From CAVROP01 sp050012175 (GTDB lineage Bacteria > Acidobacteriota > Terriglobia > UBA7540): a DNA stretch of 64,000 bases. Below are positions 31,968 through 42,495 of this stretch, in pieces (position 1 is the first letter of the stretch; every line of letters begins with the position of its first letter). The DNA lies in the NCBI GenBank assembly GCA_050012175.1, contig JBEKHR010000012.1:62001-126000 (forward strand), in the 5' to 3' direction. The notes under the pieces are model-generated. The model ran no database searches and was not told the origin of the DNA. It saw only the letters and a program-made list of their open reading frames with translations. The position numbers were made by a program, and so were the translations under genes.

Positions 31968-33185
31968 TTATTGCGTCGTCTCTTCTCCGCTTGGGGCGCC
32001 GAGATTCCAGGGCGACATGAACATCGCTTGGCTGGCGCTTGCTGAGGACGCCAGAATGGCTTCCACACCGCTCAATAGCGTGATCGCTGTGACCCCACCG
32101 GAAGCCGCGCCTTGCGTCGCCACAATCATCACGGCGTCACCCTTCTGCAAATCGGCAAGCGTTGCCGGCGGCATCCGGTTCAGGATTTGCTGGAGATCAG
32201 GCGCTCCGCCGGGTCGCGGTCCTCCTGGAACGCCGCCCGAGGGAGGGACGCCTGCCGGCGGTGCGGCGGGTGGGGGACCACCACCTGCGCCGGCGCCGTT
32301 CGGTGGTCCGCTGGTCTCCCCCCCTTTCAATCGCATGGCGACCCTTTGGGCCATCATCGGAGGCAGCTTGCGCAGTTGGGAGTCTGACGTAACCTTCACG
32401 AGCACGGGCTTCTTCGTCTTCAAATCGATAACGCTGATTGTGTTCTGGCTAACGTCAATCGAAGAGACCGTGCCGGCTATGTTTCGAAACGATCCTGAAA
32501 CAATCTCCTCCGCGGCAAACTCGCTGCCGTCCTCGCTGCGCGTGCCACGCGCGCGAAGTTGATCTCCGGGTTTGATCTGGTCGAGCGTCGCGGGTTTTGC
32601 ATCGTCGAACCTCACCGAGTCCGCTGCGTACCGGCGCAGGATCGTATCCTTGGTAATGTGAATCGCCACTTTCTTGACGGTGCCGAGGGCCGCCGTCGAA
32701 ATCGCGATTGTGCTAGTCGCAGGATCGACGGAACTCACCAGTCCCCCCACCCCGCGCTTCTGCCAATCAGCGCGCTCTGCCTCCTGCTTCCGGGTAATGT
32801 CCACCTTGCTCATGACGATCGCGGCGGTGGCGAGGAGGGTCTTCTGGTCGTCCGAAATGTGTCCCCGGACCAGAATGCGGTCGTCTATGCTGATGTCCCT
32901 GGCATTGATCTTCGTGGCATTCTTCAGGGTTTTCTCATTGGGAGCGACACGGAGAAGAGTGGCATTATCAGGGAGCAACACGGTGAGGCGCGTTCCGGAA
33001 TCGGTCTGGATGGTGAAGCCCGTCTGCTCGACACTCACCACTGCTCCCATGGCCTTGTAGGTGGGACTCGGCGCCTGGCCACGTCCTATCGCAACAAGAC
33101 TAAATACGAGGAAGCCTCTGCAAAGAGATGTAATGACCCTCTTTGCATGTACGTCCATAAATCGCCGACAAGTTCCCTTCCTCAT
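31968..33185 (-). CDS. DUF5666-type secreted protein with Pro/Gly-rich linker
   Basis: About 405 residues; ATG 33183-33185 with GGAGGG upstream is preferred over GTG 33191. A signal-like N-terminus (FLVFSLVAIGRGQA) is followed by repeated OB-like modules of the DUF5666 type: MGAVVSVEQTGFTIQTDSGTRLTVLLPDNATL..., ARDISIDDRILVRG, GLVSSVDPATSTIAIS, GTVSSIDVSQNTISVIDLKTKKPVLVKV. A Pro/Gly-rich linker (about 295-330) precedes a last module (LADLQKGDAVMIVATQGA). It is probably periplasmic or surface-bound, and its function is unknown. It shares an operon with the receptor downstream. Confidence 0.8.
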   Translation of the reverse strand: MRKGTCRRFMDVHAKRVITSLCRGFLVFSLVAIGRGQAPSPTYKAMGAVVSVEQTGFTIQTDSGTRLTVLLPDNATLLRVAPNEKTLKNATKINARDISIDDRILVRGHISDDQKTLLATAAIVMSKVDITRKQEAERADWQKRGVGGLVSSVDPATSTIAISTAALGTVKKVAIHITKDTILRRYAADSVRFDDAKPATLDQIKPGDQLRARGTRSEDGSEFAAEEIVSGSFRNIAGTVSSIDVSQNTISVIDLKTKKPVLVKVTSDSQLRKLPPMMAQRVAMRLKGGETSGPPNGAGAGGGPPPAAPPAGVPPSGGVPGGPRPGGAPDLQQILNRMPPATLADLQKGDAVMIVATQGAASGGVTAITLLSGVEAILASSASASQAMFMSPWNLGAPSGEETTQ

Positions 33186-33599
33186 TATCACCCTCCACTG
33201 AAACAGCCGGTCGAGTGGGGCTGAGCCCCACCTTTCCTGTCAGAATTGCGAGTCGGTGAAGTCACGTGGCGGCAACTTCCAACCCGGTGTGAGTACTACC
33301 CATAACAATCGCACGACAATCAACGGAATCAGACTATCTTCCCTCTGAGATTGCCTGCTAAAGCTAATACGTTCCTGGGGGATAGACGGTTGCTCTTGCC
33401 ATGTTAAATCCATGTAAAAGACCCTTGCGGGGGTGTTTTGTCCCTTTTCAGCCCGCATCTCGAACTGCCCAACGCCGCTGAGAGCTTCTGCACACAAGGA
33501 CCAACGGATTGGGTCGCCCCTCAAGAAGTCTGTCCGAAATAAGGTGCTTCGGAGGAAGAATCAACAGGTTACAAACGGCCGCAAGCCACTGGATTGTTG
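33186..33599. other. Intergenic region upstream of the DUF5666 operon
   Basis: About 410 bp with no convincing gene. It probably holds the promoter of the leftward operon. Weak frames on both strands lack ribosome sites and family features. Confidence 0.4.
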
Positions 33600-33779
33600 A
33601 ACCCGAATTCGAAAGTTGGCAGCCGCCGTTCGAACCGAATCACTTGATTCGAGGCCCGTTCGACGCGGGTACCGGGGGAACAAAATGGTGCGGGGCCGGG
33701 CGTAGGGGCATCCGCCGCGGCGGACGCTGTGCCCCTACAAGATACGCATCGCACCCACGCTAACTTCCGAATTCGGGTT
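33600..33779. repeat. Dispersed ~180-bp element, copy B (inverted relative to copy A)
   Basis: Bounded by AACCCGAATTCGAAAGTTGG and its complement-like end (CTAACTTCCGAATTCGGGTT), with the central GTAGGGGCATCCGCCGCGGCGGACGC...TGCCCCTAC palindrome. It matches the reverse complement of 15835-16013 almost throughout, including CACTTGATT.GAGGCCCGTT and GAACAAAATGGTG. The terminal repeats in this copy are better preserved than in copy A. Confidence 0.85.
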
Positions 33780-33989
33780 GAATCGACGTGCGGCGAAATC
33801 TATCTCCGACAAACTCCTGGGGGCCAAGTCGTTTGTGCGTCTCGCGGTCACGTCTATATCGCGCACCCGAGCTGACGGAGAACGTGTCAAAACGAGGCGG
33901 TAGGGTGTAAACTCACAACTTCCCGGGGTTCCGTGACGGGAATGCCGGCCGAGGGTACGGCCAACCGACTCCACTAGGAAGGTTTCACT

Positions 33990-36047
33990 GTGAATAAACA
34001 ATTCTCCAGCCTATCGTTTGCTCTGGTGTTTTTTAGTTCGGCCCTTTTCTCGTCCAGCCTCCCGCTCACCCCGTACCCGAACCAGCTTGAAATGGGTCAA
34101 GGAGTATTCCGGGTGGGGGCGCGCGTCAGTATCGAGGTTGCAAGCAACGAGGAGGAAGACCGCTTTGCCGCTTCGCTTCTCGCTCAGGAGCTGGATTCAC
34201 TCTGTGGTGTTGCCGCCAGCGTTGGAGCTAAGGGAGCTGGTTGGCCCCGCATTGTGCTGGCACGCCCCGAAAGCCAGGCTGGCAGGCGCATTCTGGGCGA
34301 GTCGGGGTTGAGCCTGCCGCCCCAAGCCGATGAGGAAGGCTACATCCTGGTGGTAACTTCCCGCGAAGCCTCAATAGTGAGTAAGACCGCAGCGGGCGTC
34401 TTTTACGGCGTCCAGACGCTTCGGCAATTGCTTCACCGGACGCCGGGAGGTGGTGCAGAGGCCCCGGTCGTGCGAGTGGTGGATTGGCCCGCCATGCGTT
34501 GGCGCGGCGTGAGCGTCGACATTAGCCGCGGCCCTATCCCCACACTGGCTTCCTTCGAGAGGGAAATCGCGTTGCTGGCTGAATACAAAGTGAACCTCTT
34601 CTCGCTTTACATGGAGAACACGTTTGCCTACCCCAGCCTGCCCTTGGTGGCAGCTCCGGGCGGCGCCATTACTCCGCAGGAAGCCACTGAACTCGTTAAC
34701 TTCGCCAAACAATATCACGTGGTGGTCGTTCCTGAGCAGGAGGCCTTCGGGCACCTGCACCTGGCGCTTCAGAATGAGCAGTTCCAGGACATGGTCGAAG
34801 TCCCTTACGGCCACGTGCTCTCGCCCACTGCCCCTGCCTCCTTCACTTTCATTGGAAAAATGTTTGCAGACCTCGCTTCCGTCTTCCCGGGACCGTTCTT
34901 CCATATCGGGGCCGATGAGACCTTTGAGCTGGGCCAGGGCCGGACCAAGGCAGAGATCGAGAAACATGGCTACGGCAGCGTCTACATCGATTACCTTCGG
35001 AAAATCGACGAGAGCTTGAGTGCCTACCATCGCAAGGTCCTTTTCTGGGGCGATATGGGCGTTCAGCACCCTGAGCATCTCAAGGACTTGCCGCACGACA
35101 TGATCGCGGTCCCCTGGGACTACGATGCGAAGCCATCGTTCGCGAACGAGATTAAGCCCTTCCGCGACGTGGGGCTTGAAACCTGGGTAGCACCGGGGGT
35201 GAGCAACTGGAGCCGCATTTTCCCGGACTACGCGGTGGCCCTGCCCAATATCCGGCAATTCGTGACGGACGGAAAAGAACTGGGCGCCTCCGGCGTCTTT
35301 AACACCACCTGGATGGACGATGGCGAAGGCATGGTGAACTTCACCTGGTACGGCCTGGTCTACGGTGCCGCTCAGTCCTGGCAGAAAACTGGGGATGACC
35401 AGCAGTTCTCCGATGCATGGGATTGGGTCTTTTACCGTGCGCTTGACCATCACTTCGCCACGGAGATCAAGACCCTTACAGAGATCCATCGGCTGCTCCA
35501 GGGTGCTGTCCATTCGGACGGCGAGGACTGGCTGACCTGGGTTGACGCTTTGAGCCCGGAGGGGCAGCAGTTTTATGGCGAGATGGAACCGGCCGCGCAC
35601 CAGATTCGGCTTCTGGCTGAAGACGTGATTGCCGATCTCATCACTAATTCCCAGCTCGCGCGCCGTAACCAGGACCTGCTGGACTATGTGGACTTTGCCG
35701 CCCGGCGGTTCGATTTCCTCGGCCAAAAGGCCATCTACGCAAAATACATTGTGGACCTCTACTCCCAGGCGCAAGCCAACCCTGCGCAAGCCGAGAAGGT
35801 CTACGATATCCTGAACCGAATTAACGGAACCAATGGCTTGCTCCAGGACATGCGCGACCAGACCACCTTGCTGCGGGCCCACTACAGGAAACTTTGGCTG
35901 GCGGAAAACAGGCCGTATTTCCTCGACAATATCCTGGCTCGTTACGATGAAGAATTGGAGCGCTGGGAGCGGGCGGCCAATCACGTGAATCGTCTCCGAG
36001 AGGTCTATCGCCACCCCCGTCGGCTGCCACCTCTCATCGAACCGTAG
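33990..36047 (+). CDS. Secreted GH20 beta-N-acetylhexosaminidase
   Basis: A 685-residue glycoside hydrolase. A signal peptide (about 1-24) precedes a GH20b-like N-domain (about 25-150, PLTPYPNQLEMGQGVFRV... GYILVVTSREASIVSKTAAGVFYGVQTLRQLL). The catalytic barrel follows, with RGVSVDISRGPIPTLASFEREIALLAEYKVNLFSLY, the catalytic pair Asp309-Glu310 in HIGADETFELG, and WGDMGVQHPE. The C-terminal 200 residues are helical. It releases terminal GlcNAc/GalNAc from chitin or peptidoglycan-type oligomers. It starts with GTG 33990 after AGGAAGG. It stands alone, but nearby receptors suggest a shared polymer diet. Confidence 0.92.
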   Translation: MNKQFSSLSFALVFFSSALFSSSLPLTPYPNQLEMGQGVFRVGARVSIEVASNEEEDRFAASLLAQELDSLCGVAASVGAKGAGWPRIVLARPESQAGRRILGESGLSLPPQADEEGYILVVTSREASIVSKTAAGVFYGVQTLRQLLHRTPGGGAEAPVVRVVDWPAMRWRGVSVDISRGPIPTLASFEREIALLAEYKVNLFSLYMENTFAYPSLPLVAAPGGAITPQEATELVNFAKQYHVVVVPEQEAFGHLHLALQNEQFQDMVEVPYGHVLSPTAPASFTFIGKMFADLASVFPGPFFHIGADETFELGQGRTKAEIEKHGYGSVYIDYLRKIDESLSAYHRKVLFWGDMGVQHPEHLKDLPHDMIAVPWDYDAKPSFANEIKPFRDVGLETWVAPGVSNWSRIFPDYAVALPNIRQFVTDGKELGASGVFNTTWMDDGEGMVNFTWYGLVYGAAQSWQKTGDDQQFSDAWDWVFYRALDHHFATEIKTLTEIHRLLQGAVHSDGEDWLTWVDALSPEGQQFYGEMEPAAHQIRLLAEDVIADLITNSQLARRNQDLLDYVDFAARRFDFLGQKAIYAKYIVDLYSQAQANPAQAEKVYDILNRINGTNGLLQDMRDQTTLLRAHYRKLWLAENRPYFLDNILARYDEELERWERAANHVNRLREVYRHPRRLPPLIEP

Positions 36048-36140
36048 GGTGCTGCGGCGAAACCTTCCTGAAACGGAGGCTGAGCAGACCACCTCGATAG
36101 ATTCTTCAGAGAATTGGAAAACCCGCAGGGTGAAAGCGCC

Positions 36141-36262
36141 GTAGCGCTGACCCCGCCTCGCGGGGTCAGCACCATGGGAAAGCAAGAAAATGCCGACCCC
36201 GCAGGCGCGGGGTCGGCGCTACAAAGGCGCTACAAAGCGACGGCAAGCTGCCGGACTCCAAA
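36141..36262. repeat. Palindromic repeat cluster after the GH20 gene
   Basis: GTAGCGCTGACCCCG (36141-36155) and CGGGGTCGGCGCTAC (36208-36222) form a 15-bp inverted pair with one mismatch, with internal GACCCCGC hairpins. It is followed by a degenerate copy (36236-36262) of the GGCAAGCTGCCG..CTCCAAA repeat that also flanks moaA. Probably REP-type elements. Confidence 0.75.
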
Positions 36263-36308
36263 GCCCGGCGAGGCGGGCAGCGCAGACTAATAGTGATAAG
36301 ATTCGATC

Positions 36309-36533
36309 ATGGAGATGTACACCTACCCCATCACGGTCGAACGCGAAGGCCGGAAATATTGGGCCTACAGCGGAGATTTTCCGGGAATGTATGGACTCGG
36401 AAATTCCATCGAGGAAGCCAAGGCCAGCATCCTCGAAGCGATGCGGCTCTATATCGAAGAGTGCCGTGCCACCCACCGGCCTATACCGCGCGCCCGCACC
36501 GTCTTCATGGAAACCGTTTCTCTCGCGGTATAG
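36309..36533 (+). CDS. HicB-family antitoxin (no HicA partner visible)
   Basis: A 74-residue HicB/UPF0150 domain: YTYPITVEREGRKYWAYSGDFPGMYGLGNSIEEAKASILEAMRLYIEECRATHRPIPRARTV. The fold core is complete, but no HicA-like frame is found on either side. The next gene is a convergent RelE-like toxin. It could be a solitary antitoxin, or its toxin was lost. Confidence 0.75.
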   Translation: MEMYTYPITVEREGRKYWAYSGDFPGMYGLGNSIEEAKASILEAMRLYIEECRATHRPIPRARTVFMETVSLAV

Positions 36534-36544
36534 TTTGCCTACCG

Positions 36545-36811
36545 TTACGGTGCACGAATTAGCCTTTCGTAGTCACTGTGCGAGCCGATCCAGAACCAGA
36601 AAAAGTTATCTCCACGGCGCACCGCCAAAGCGCGACAGGACCGCGAAATACGCACCGACCAGAAAGAGCCAACCGGCTTCAGGCGCAGCGATGGATGAAA
36701 GGGGTTGTGCGCGAAGAGCTCATATTGTTTCCTGGCTTGCTCTTGGACCGCTTGCGCCAGGCTGTTATAAAGAGCCCAGAATTCCGGGGAGGCGTGAGAG
36801 GTGAAGTTCAA
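36545..36811 (-). CDS. RelE/ParE-type toxin
   Basis: An 88-residue toxin of the RelE/ParE superfamily (HigB-like subgroup): FWALYNSLAQAVQEQARKQYELFAHNPFHPSLRLKPVGSFWSVRISRSCRALAVRRGDNFFWFWIGSHSDYERLI. The final WIGSHxxYE motif is diagnostic. Its ATG overlaps the antitoxin stop in an ATGA tetranucleotide, so the pair is coupled, antitoxin first. It would act as a ribosome-dependent mRNA cutter or gyrase poison; the two are not separable by eye. Confidence 0.88.
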   Translation of the reverse strand: MNFTSHASPEFWALYNSLAQAVQEQARKQYELFAHNPFHPSLRLKPVGSFWSVRISRSCRALAVRRGDNFFWFWIGSHSDYERLIRAP

Positions 36812-37041
36812 TGTTGCTCTTGCCGAGAGCGCAGGCCCTTTTCCAGCGGAGTAAATCTACCCTCATCGATTTCCTGACCGATTTTCTCCACCAGGTGATG
36901 GCCGCGACCGCCCGGAGAAAGATCCTGCTCCATTTCGGCGTCCCAAGCCTGTTCTTCAAGCTGCTCAATCCAGTCTGCCAGTTCCTGGCGCTCTGGCTCT
37001 GTGAGCTGCTCGATCGCGGCTTTGATCGCTTCCACGGTCAT
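36808..37041 (-). CDS. Antitoxin partner of the RelE-like toxin
   Basis: A 77-residue acidic helical protein: an N-terminal helix MTVEAIKAAIEQLTEPERQELADWIEQLEEQAWDAEMEQDLSPGG and a C-terminal KIGQEIDEGRFTPLEKGL. This matches the small antitoxins paired with this toxin type, which wrap the toxin with the C-terminal segment. No ribbon-helix-helix or HTH is seen. The stop overlaps the toxin ATG by 4 bp. Confidence 0.8.
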   Translation of the reverse strand: MTVEAIKAAIEQLTEPERQELADWIEQLEEQAWDAEMEQDLSPGGRGHHLVEKIGQEIDEGRFTPLEKGLRSRQEQH

Positions 37042-37182
37042 ATTGCCAGCTTAACCTCGCCAGCTAGCTAATGCAAGTCCGAACGTGGCAGGCCGGTTTC
37101 CTTATGCCACGAGAGCCGCTGGGTCACTGGACAGACCCCGCGCCCCCAAGACTCGGTGCCGCTGCCCGTTGAGACTCAAGCT

Positions 37183-39234
<2,052 letters not shown>

Positions 39235-39358
39235 AACTGAAAACCCCGCCCGGAAGGCAAGAGGCTATTCTACCAAGGCGCGGGTCCTCGTGCATCCCCA
39301 CTCGCGAAATAGAGGATGTTTATGAGCCCTGGATGCGCGAAGGAATGCGGGGGGGTAG

Positions 39359-39391
39359 CCACGGTTGATTCGTTGTTCAAATCAACCGTGG
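39359..39391. terminator. Hairpin between mnmG and the Uma2 gene
   Basis: CCACGGTTGATT (39359-39370) and AATCAACCGTGG (39380-39391) form a perfect 12-bp stem with a 9-nt loop, 7 bp beyond the stop of the Uma2-family gene. There is no T run on the coding side, so termination is plausible but not certain. Confidence 0.55.
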
Positions 39392-39397
39392 GTCAGT

Positions 39398-39964
39398 CTA
39401 GAACCGTCCGCGAAAATCAAAGAGGTCACGGAGGGGCAATTGCCAGCCGGGAAAGAGGTTGGAAGTGAGGACTTGGTCGCCCGCGAGGGTTGCGTCCACA
39501 AAGTACTTCTTCCCCTGGAGTTTCAAAACCTCCACCGTTTTAGCCTGCGTGTCGATGAGCCAGACCTCGGGCACGCCCGCCTCGGCATAGATGGGCAGTT
39601 TGGTGGCGCGGTCATGCACCGCGGTCGAGGCGGACAGCACCTCGACAACAAGGTCTGGCGCTCCTGCGATGAACTCCTCACGGACGATCTCAACTCGCGT
39701 GCTGGCGACGAAGACAAGGTCGGGCTGCAGCGCCGTGTCCTCAGTCAGCCTCACATCGAGCGGAGCTTCCCAGACTTCTCCCAGCTTGTTTTTCTGGACG
39801 TACAGGCTGAGGGCTATATCGAGGTTATGGACAACGAATTGATGCTTCGTATTCGGTGCAGGGGTCAAATGCACCTCCCCGCCAATCAGCTCGTAGCGCT
39901 TCCCGTCGTCAGGGAGCTGGCGGAACTCCTCGTAAGTCAACTTGGGGATAACTTGGGTGCCCAT
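39398..39964 (-). CDS. Uma2-family (DUF820) PD-(D/E)XK nuclease-like protein
   Basis: About 188 residues from ATG 39962-39964. Uma2 fold: LTYEEFRQLPDDGKRYELIGGEVHLTPAPNTKHQFV, DVRLTEDTALQPDLVFVAS, APDLVVEVLSASTAVHDRATKLPIYAEAGVPEVWLID. The PD...EVL...K pattern is the PD-(D/E)XK nuclease core. The family is expanded in cyanobacteria and several environmental phyla, with unknown biological role. TATAAT lies 6 bp before the ATG, so the transcript is probably leaderless. Confidence 0.9.
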   Translation of the reverse strand: MGTQVIPKLTYEEFRQLPDDGKRYELIGGEVHLTPAPNTKHQFVVHNLDIALSLYVQKNKLGEVWEAPLDVRLTEDTALQPDLVFVASTRVEIVREEFIAGAPDLVVEVLSASTAVHDRATKLPIYAEAGVPEVWLIDTQAKTVEVLKLQGKKYFVDATLAGDQVLTSNLFPGWQLPLRDLFDFRGRF

Positions 39965-39970
39965 AAGGGA

Positions 39971-39976
39971 ATTATA
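39971..39976 (-). promoter_or_regulatory. TATAAT box of a probably leaderless Uma2 transcript
   Basis: A perfect TATAAT on the minus strand, preceded by GGTG and followed after 6 bp by the ATG at 39964. Transcription starting 6-7 nt after the box would begin at the start codon itself. No Shine-Dalgarno is present. The same GGTGTATAATTC string precedes vapB. Confidence 0.6.
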
Positions 39977-40109
39977 CACCTCAACCAAACCCTTTGCAGC
40001 CAGCGCAGTTCCAGTTCTCGGCGCCGTAGAGATGACGTATTCCGGGAATGTGCGGGGAAGCGACTGTCCCTTCCTGCTGGCTGTAGTTCTGCAAGGGTCA
40101 TTTCTGTGA

Positions 40110-40138
40110 TTGACAAAAACCTAAGTTCTCGTTAGTGT
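40110..40138 (+). promoter_or_regulatory. Promoter for purD
   Basis: TTGACA (40110-40115), a 17-nt spacer and TAGTGT (40133-40138) lie directly before the purD ATG at 40149. The predicted start would leave a leader of only about 4 nt, again with no Shine-Dalgarno. Confidence 0.6.
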
Positions 40139-40148
40139 ACGCCACTCT

Positions 40149-41492
40149 ATGAAGATACTGGTGATTGGTTCCGGAGGACGAGAGCACGCGCTGACTTGGA
40201 AGCTGCGCGAGAGTCCGCTCATGGATGAGATCTACTGCGCGCCGGGTAACGCCGGCATTGCGCAGGAGGCGGAGTGCCGACCCGTGGACGTCTCGAATCC
40301 CGCGCAGATCCTCGAACTGGCGAACGAGATCAAGGCTGACCTTACGGTTGTCGGGCCGGAAGCTCCGCTGGTGGTGGGTGTGGTGGATGAGTTCGCGCGA
40401 GCCGGCCGGGTGATTGTCGGCCCCACCCAGGCGGCAGCCCGGCTCGAGGGCAGCAAGATTTTTTCCAAGCAGTTCATGCAACGGCACTCGATCCCGACCG
40501 CGCAGTTCAAGGTTGCCGAGAGTTTTGACCAGGCCGTCAAGGCTCTCATGGAATTTGGCTCCCCGGTGGTGATTAAAGCGGATGGATTAGCAGCGGGGAA
40601 AGGTGTGGTGATCGCTCACACGCGTGAAGAAGCTGAAAAGACTCTGGACCAGTTCATGCGCCGGCGGATCTTGGGTTCGGCGGGTGAGAGGGTTGTTTTG
40701 GAAGAAACGCTGGTGGGCGAAGAAGTCTCCTTTATTGTCCTTACCGATGGCCGCGCGATTTTGCCGCTGGTCCCGACCCAGGACCACAAGGCCGTCTTTG
40801 ACGACGACCAGGGCCCCAACACCGGGGGCATGGGCGCTTACAGTGAGGATGCGATTCTGGATGAATCCCTCCGTGCCGACATCATCAGAGACATTGTTGC
40901 TCCTACCCTTGCCGGAATGGCGGCGGAGGGCACGCCTTACCAGGGCTTCCTCTATTGTGGCTTGATGCTCACCGCACAAGGGCCGAAGCTTCTGGAGTAC
41001 AACGTGCGTATGGGCGACCCGGAGACTCAGCCCATCGTCATGCGCCTGCGCTCTGACATGGTGGAGCTGCTTATGGCATTGGGTGAGGGTCGTCTCGCGG
41101 CCCACGAACCCCATTGGAGCCCGAACCCTTCGGTGTGCGTGGTGCTTGCCTCCGAAGGTTACCCCGGTAAGCCGGAGGTCGGGAAGGTCATCAGCGGCAT
41201 CGCTGGGGCTGAAACTCATGGCGGCGTCAAGGTGTTTCACGCGGGGACGAAGTTCCAGGACTTTCAATTGCTTTCCACAGGTGGGCGGGTGCTGGGGGTG
41301 ACGGCGACGGCCGAAGATCTGCCTTCCGCCATCGCCTGCGCATACACGGCGGTCAGCAAGGTCAACTTCGCAGGAATGCATTACCGTCGCGACATCGGCG
41401 CGAAAGGTCTGAGGCGGCTTTCCCGTGACTCACGAACCAGCGTCTCCGGCGGGCGCACAGGAGAGGCGACGGTCCCGCGCGACGCAAGCTGA
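40149..41492 (+). CDS. purD: Phosphoribosylamine-glycine ligase PurD
   Basis: A 447-residue ATP-grasp enzyme making glycinamide ribonucleotide, step two of purine synthesis. The N-domain is MKILVIGSGGREHALTWKLRESP. The family signature VVGPEAPLVVGVVDEF and the ATP-grasp region FGSPVVIKADGLAAGKGVVIA, QDHKAVFDDDQGPNTGGMGAYSED and EYNVRMGDPETQP follow. The normal end (NFAGMHYRRDIG) is followed by about 30 extra residues (AKGLRRLSRDSRTSVSGG...), a basic tail not seen in most PurD proteins. purE follows after 47 bp, so the two form a short purine operon. Confidence 0.96.
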   Translation: MKILVIGSGGREHALTWKLRESPLMDEIYCAPGNAGIAQEAECRPVDVSNPAQILELANEIKADLTVVGPEAPLVVGVVDEFARAGRVIVGPTQAAARLEGSKIFSKQFMQRHSIPTAQFKVAESFDQAVKALMEFGSPVVIKADGLAAGKGVVIAHTREEAEKTLDQFMRRRILGSAGERVVLEETLVGEEVSFIVLTDGRAILPLVPTQDHKAVFDDDQGPNTGGMGAYSEDAILDESLRADIIRDIVAPTLAGMAAEGTPYQGFLYCGLMLTAQGPKLLEYNVRMGDPETQPIVMRLRSDMVELLMALGEGRLAAHEPHWSPNPSVCVVLASEGYPGKPEVGKVISGIAGAETHGGVKVFHAGTKFQDFQLLSTGGRVLGVTATAEDLPSAIACAYTAVSKVNFAGMHYRRDIGAKGLRRLSRDSRTSVSGGRTGEATVPRDAS

Positions 41493-41539
41493 CCTGAGAT
41501 CTTCAACCCTCAAGAGGTGGCCGTTGGGGGAGGACTTGC

Positions 41540-42049
41540 ATGTCTGAGAAGCCATTAGTGGGTATCGTCATGGGCAGTGACACGGACTTGCCCATCATGA
41601 CGGAAACCGCGCGCATGCTGAAGAAGTTCGGCGTGCCCTTTGAGATTGAGATCACCTCCGCGCATCGCTCGCCGCTGCGCACTTCGGCGTATGCTCGGAC
41701 GGCCATCCAGCGAGGCCTCAAGGTTATCATCGTGGGCGCCGGAGGAGCGTCTCATCTGGCGGGCGTGATCGCGGCAGAGACTACGCTGCCCGTCATCGGA
41801 GTTCCAATGGCCACCACCACGCTCGCAGGACTCGACGCGCTGCTCTCCACCGTGCAGATGCCCGCCGGAGTCCCCGTCGCTTGCACGGCCATCGGCAAAC
41901 CGGGGGCCATCAACGCCGCCATATACGCCATTGAGATTATCGCCACCTCGGATGCCGAACTCGCCCAGAAGCTCGGCTCCTACAAGGAAGAGCTGGCGCG
42001 CTCAGTCGCCGAGAAATCGGAGAAGGTCAAGCGCGAGTTTCAGGTTTAG
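41540..42049 (+). CDS. purE: N5-CAIR mutase PurE (class I)
   Basis: A 169-residue catalytic subunit converting N5-carboxyaminoimidazole ribonucleotide to CAIR. The signature GIVMGSDTDLPIM, EITSAHRSPLRT (catalytic His in SAHRSP), GAGGASHLAGVIAAETTLPVIGVPM and LLSTVQMPAGVPVA are all present. GGGGGAGG precedes the ATG. The partner purK is not in this window. Confidence 0.97.
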   Translation: MSEKPLVGIVMGSDTDLPIMTETARMLKKFGVPFEIEITSAHRSPLRTSAYARTAIQRGLKVIIVGAGGASHLAGVIAAETTLPVIGVPMATTTLAGLDALLSTVQMPAGVPVACTAIGKPGAINAAIYAIEIIATSDAELAQKLGSYKEELARSVAEKSEKVKREFQV

Positions 42050-42158
42050 ATCCAGTCAGGTTGCATACATCACAAAACGAAGTATTCGCCACCCGCGTGC
42101 ACACCAAACCGCCGACTGGCTACCCGCTGTAATACGGGTTCAGTCGCCCGCTTGCGGT

Positions 42159-42374
42159 TCACCTTTGGTTTGGCTGACGAGCTTGAGCCTCCGCAGCCCC
42201 AGCGCGCCCTGCGCGGTACTCCTGCAAGCGCCTCTGTGCCTCCTCCGCCCAGAGACGTTGCGCCTCTTCCTCGTCCAACTCATCGAGGCTCGCCAGAAGC
42301 CTTTCTGCCAAGGCGGCGCGATCATCGAGATTCAGGCTTAGCGCACTTCTCAGAACTTCGGCTAGGTCTTGCAT
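42159..42374 (-). CDS. Addiction-module antitoxin-like protein (partner missing)
   Basis: A 71-residue protein from ATG 42372-42374 (GGGAGGG upstream). It has the helical pattern of the putative addiction module component family: LAEVLRSALSLNLDDRAALAERLLASLDELDEEEAQRLWAEEAQRRLQEYRAGR. The C-terminal toxin-wrapping segment normally ending the family (K.....EEV...) is replaced by AGAAEAQARQPNQR, and no RelE toxin gene follows. It is probably a solitary or decaying antitoxin. Confidence 0.7.
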   Translation of the reverse strand: MQDLAEVLRSALSLNLDDRAALAERLLASLDELDEEEAQRLWAEEAQRRLQEYRAGRAGAAEAQARQPNQR

Positions 42375-42495
42375 GTTGCCCTCCCCGTCCATTGTGCCCC
42401 GATCCCGAAGCAGGTAGCGGTCGCTGCGTTACTCCTCCTTTGCGTTGTTGGGACCTCTGTGTACAATAAAGGGTTCAGGCTCTCCCGGCACGGAA

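Noticed and set aside
33240..33524. 94-codon minus-strand frame upstream of the DUF5666 operon
   Set aside because: No ribosome site or recognisable domain; more likely promoter region.
34371..36185. 604-codon minus-strand frame opposite the GH20 gene
   Set aside because: The plus strand carries the signal peptide and catalytic motifs of GH20. The antisense frame has no recognisable domain.
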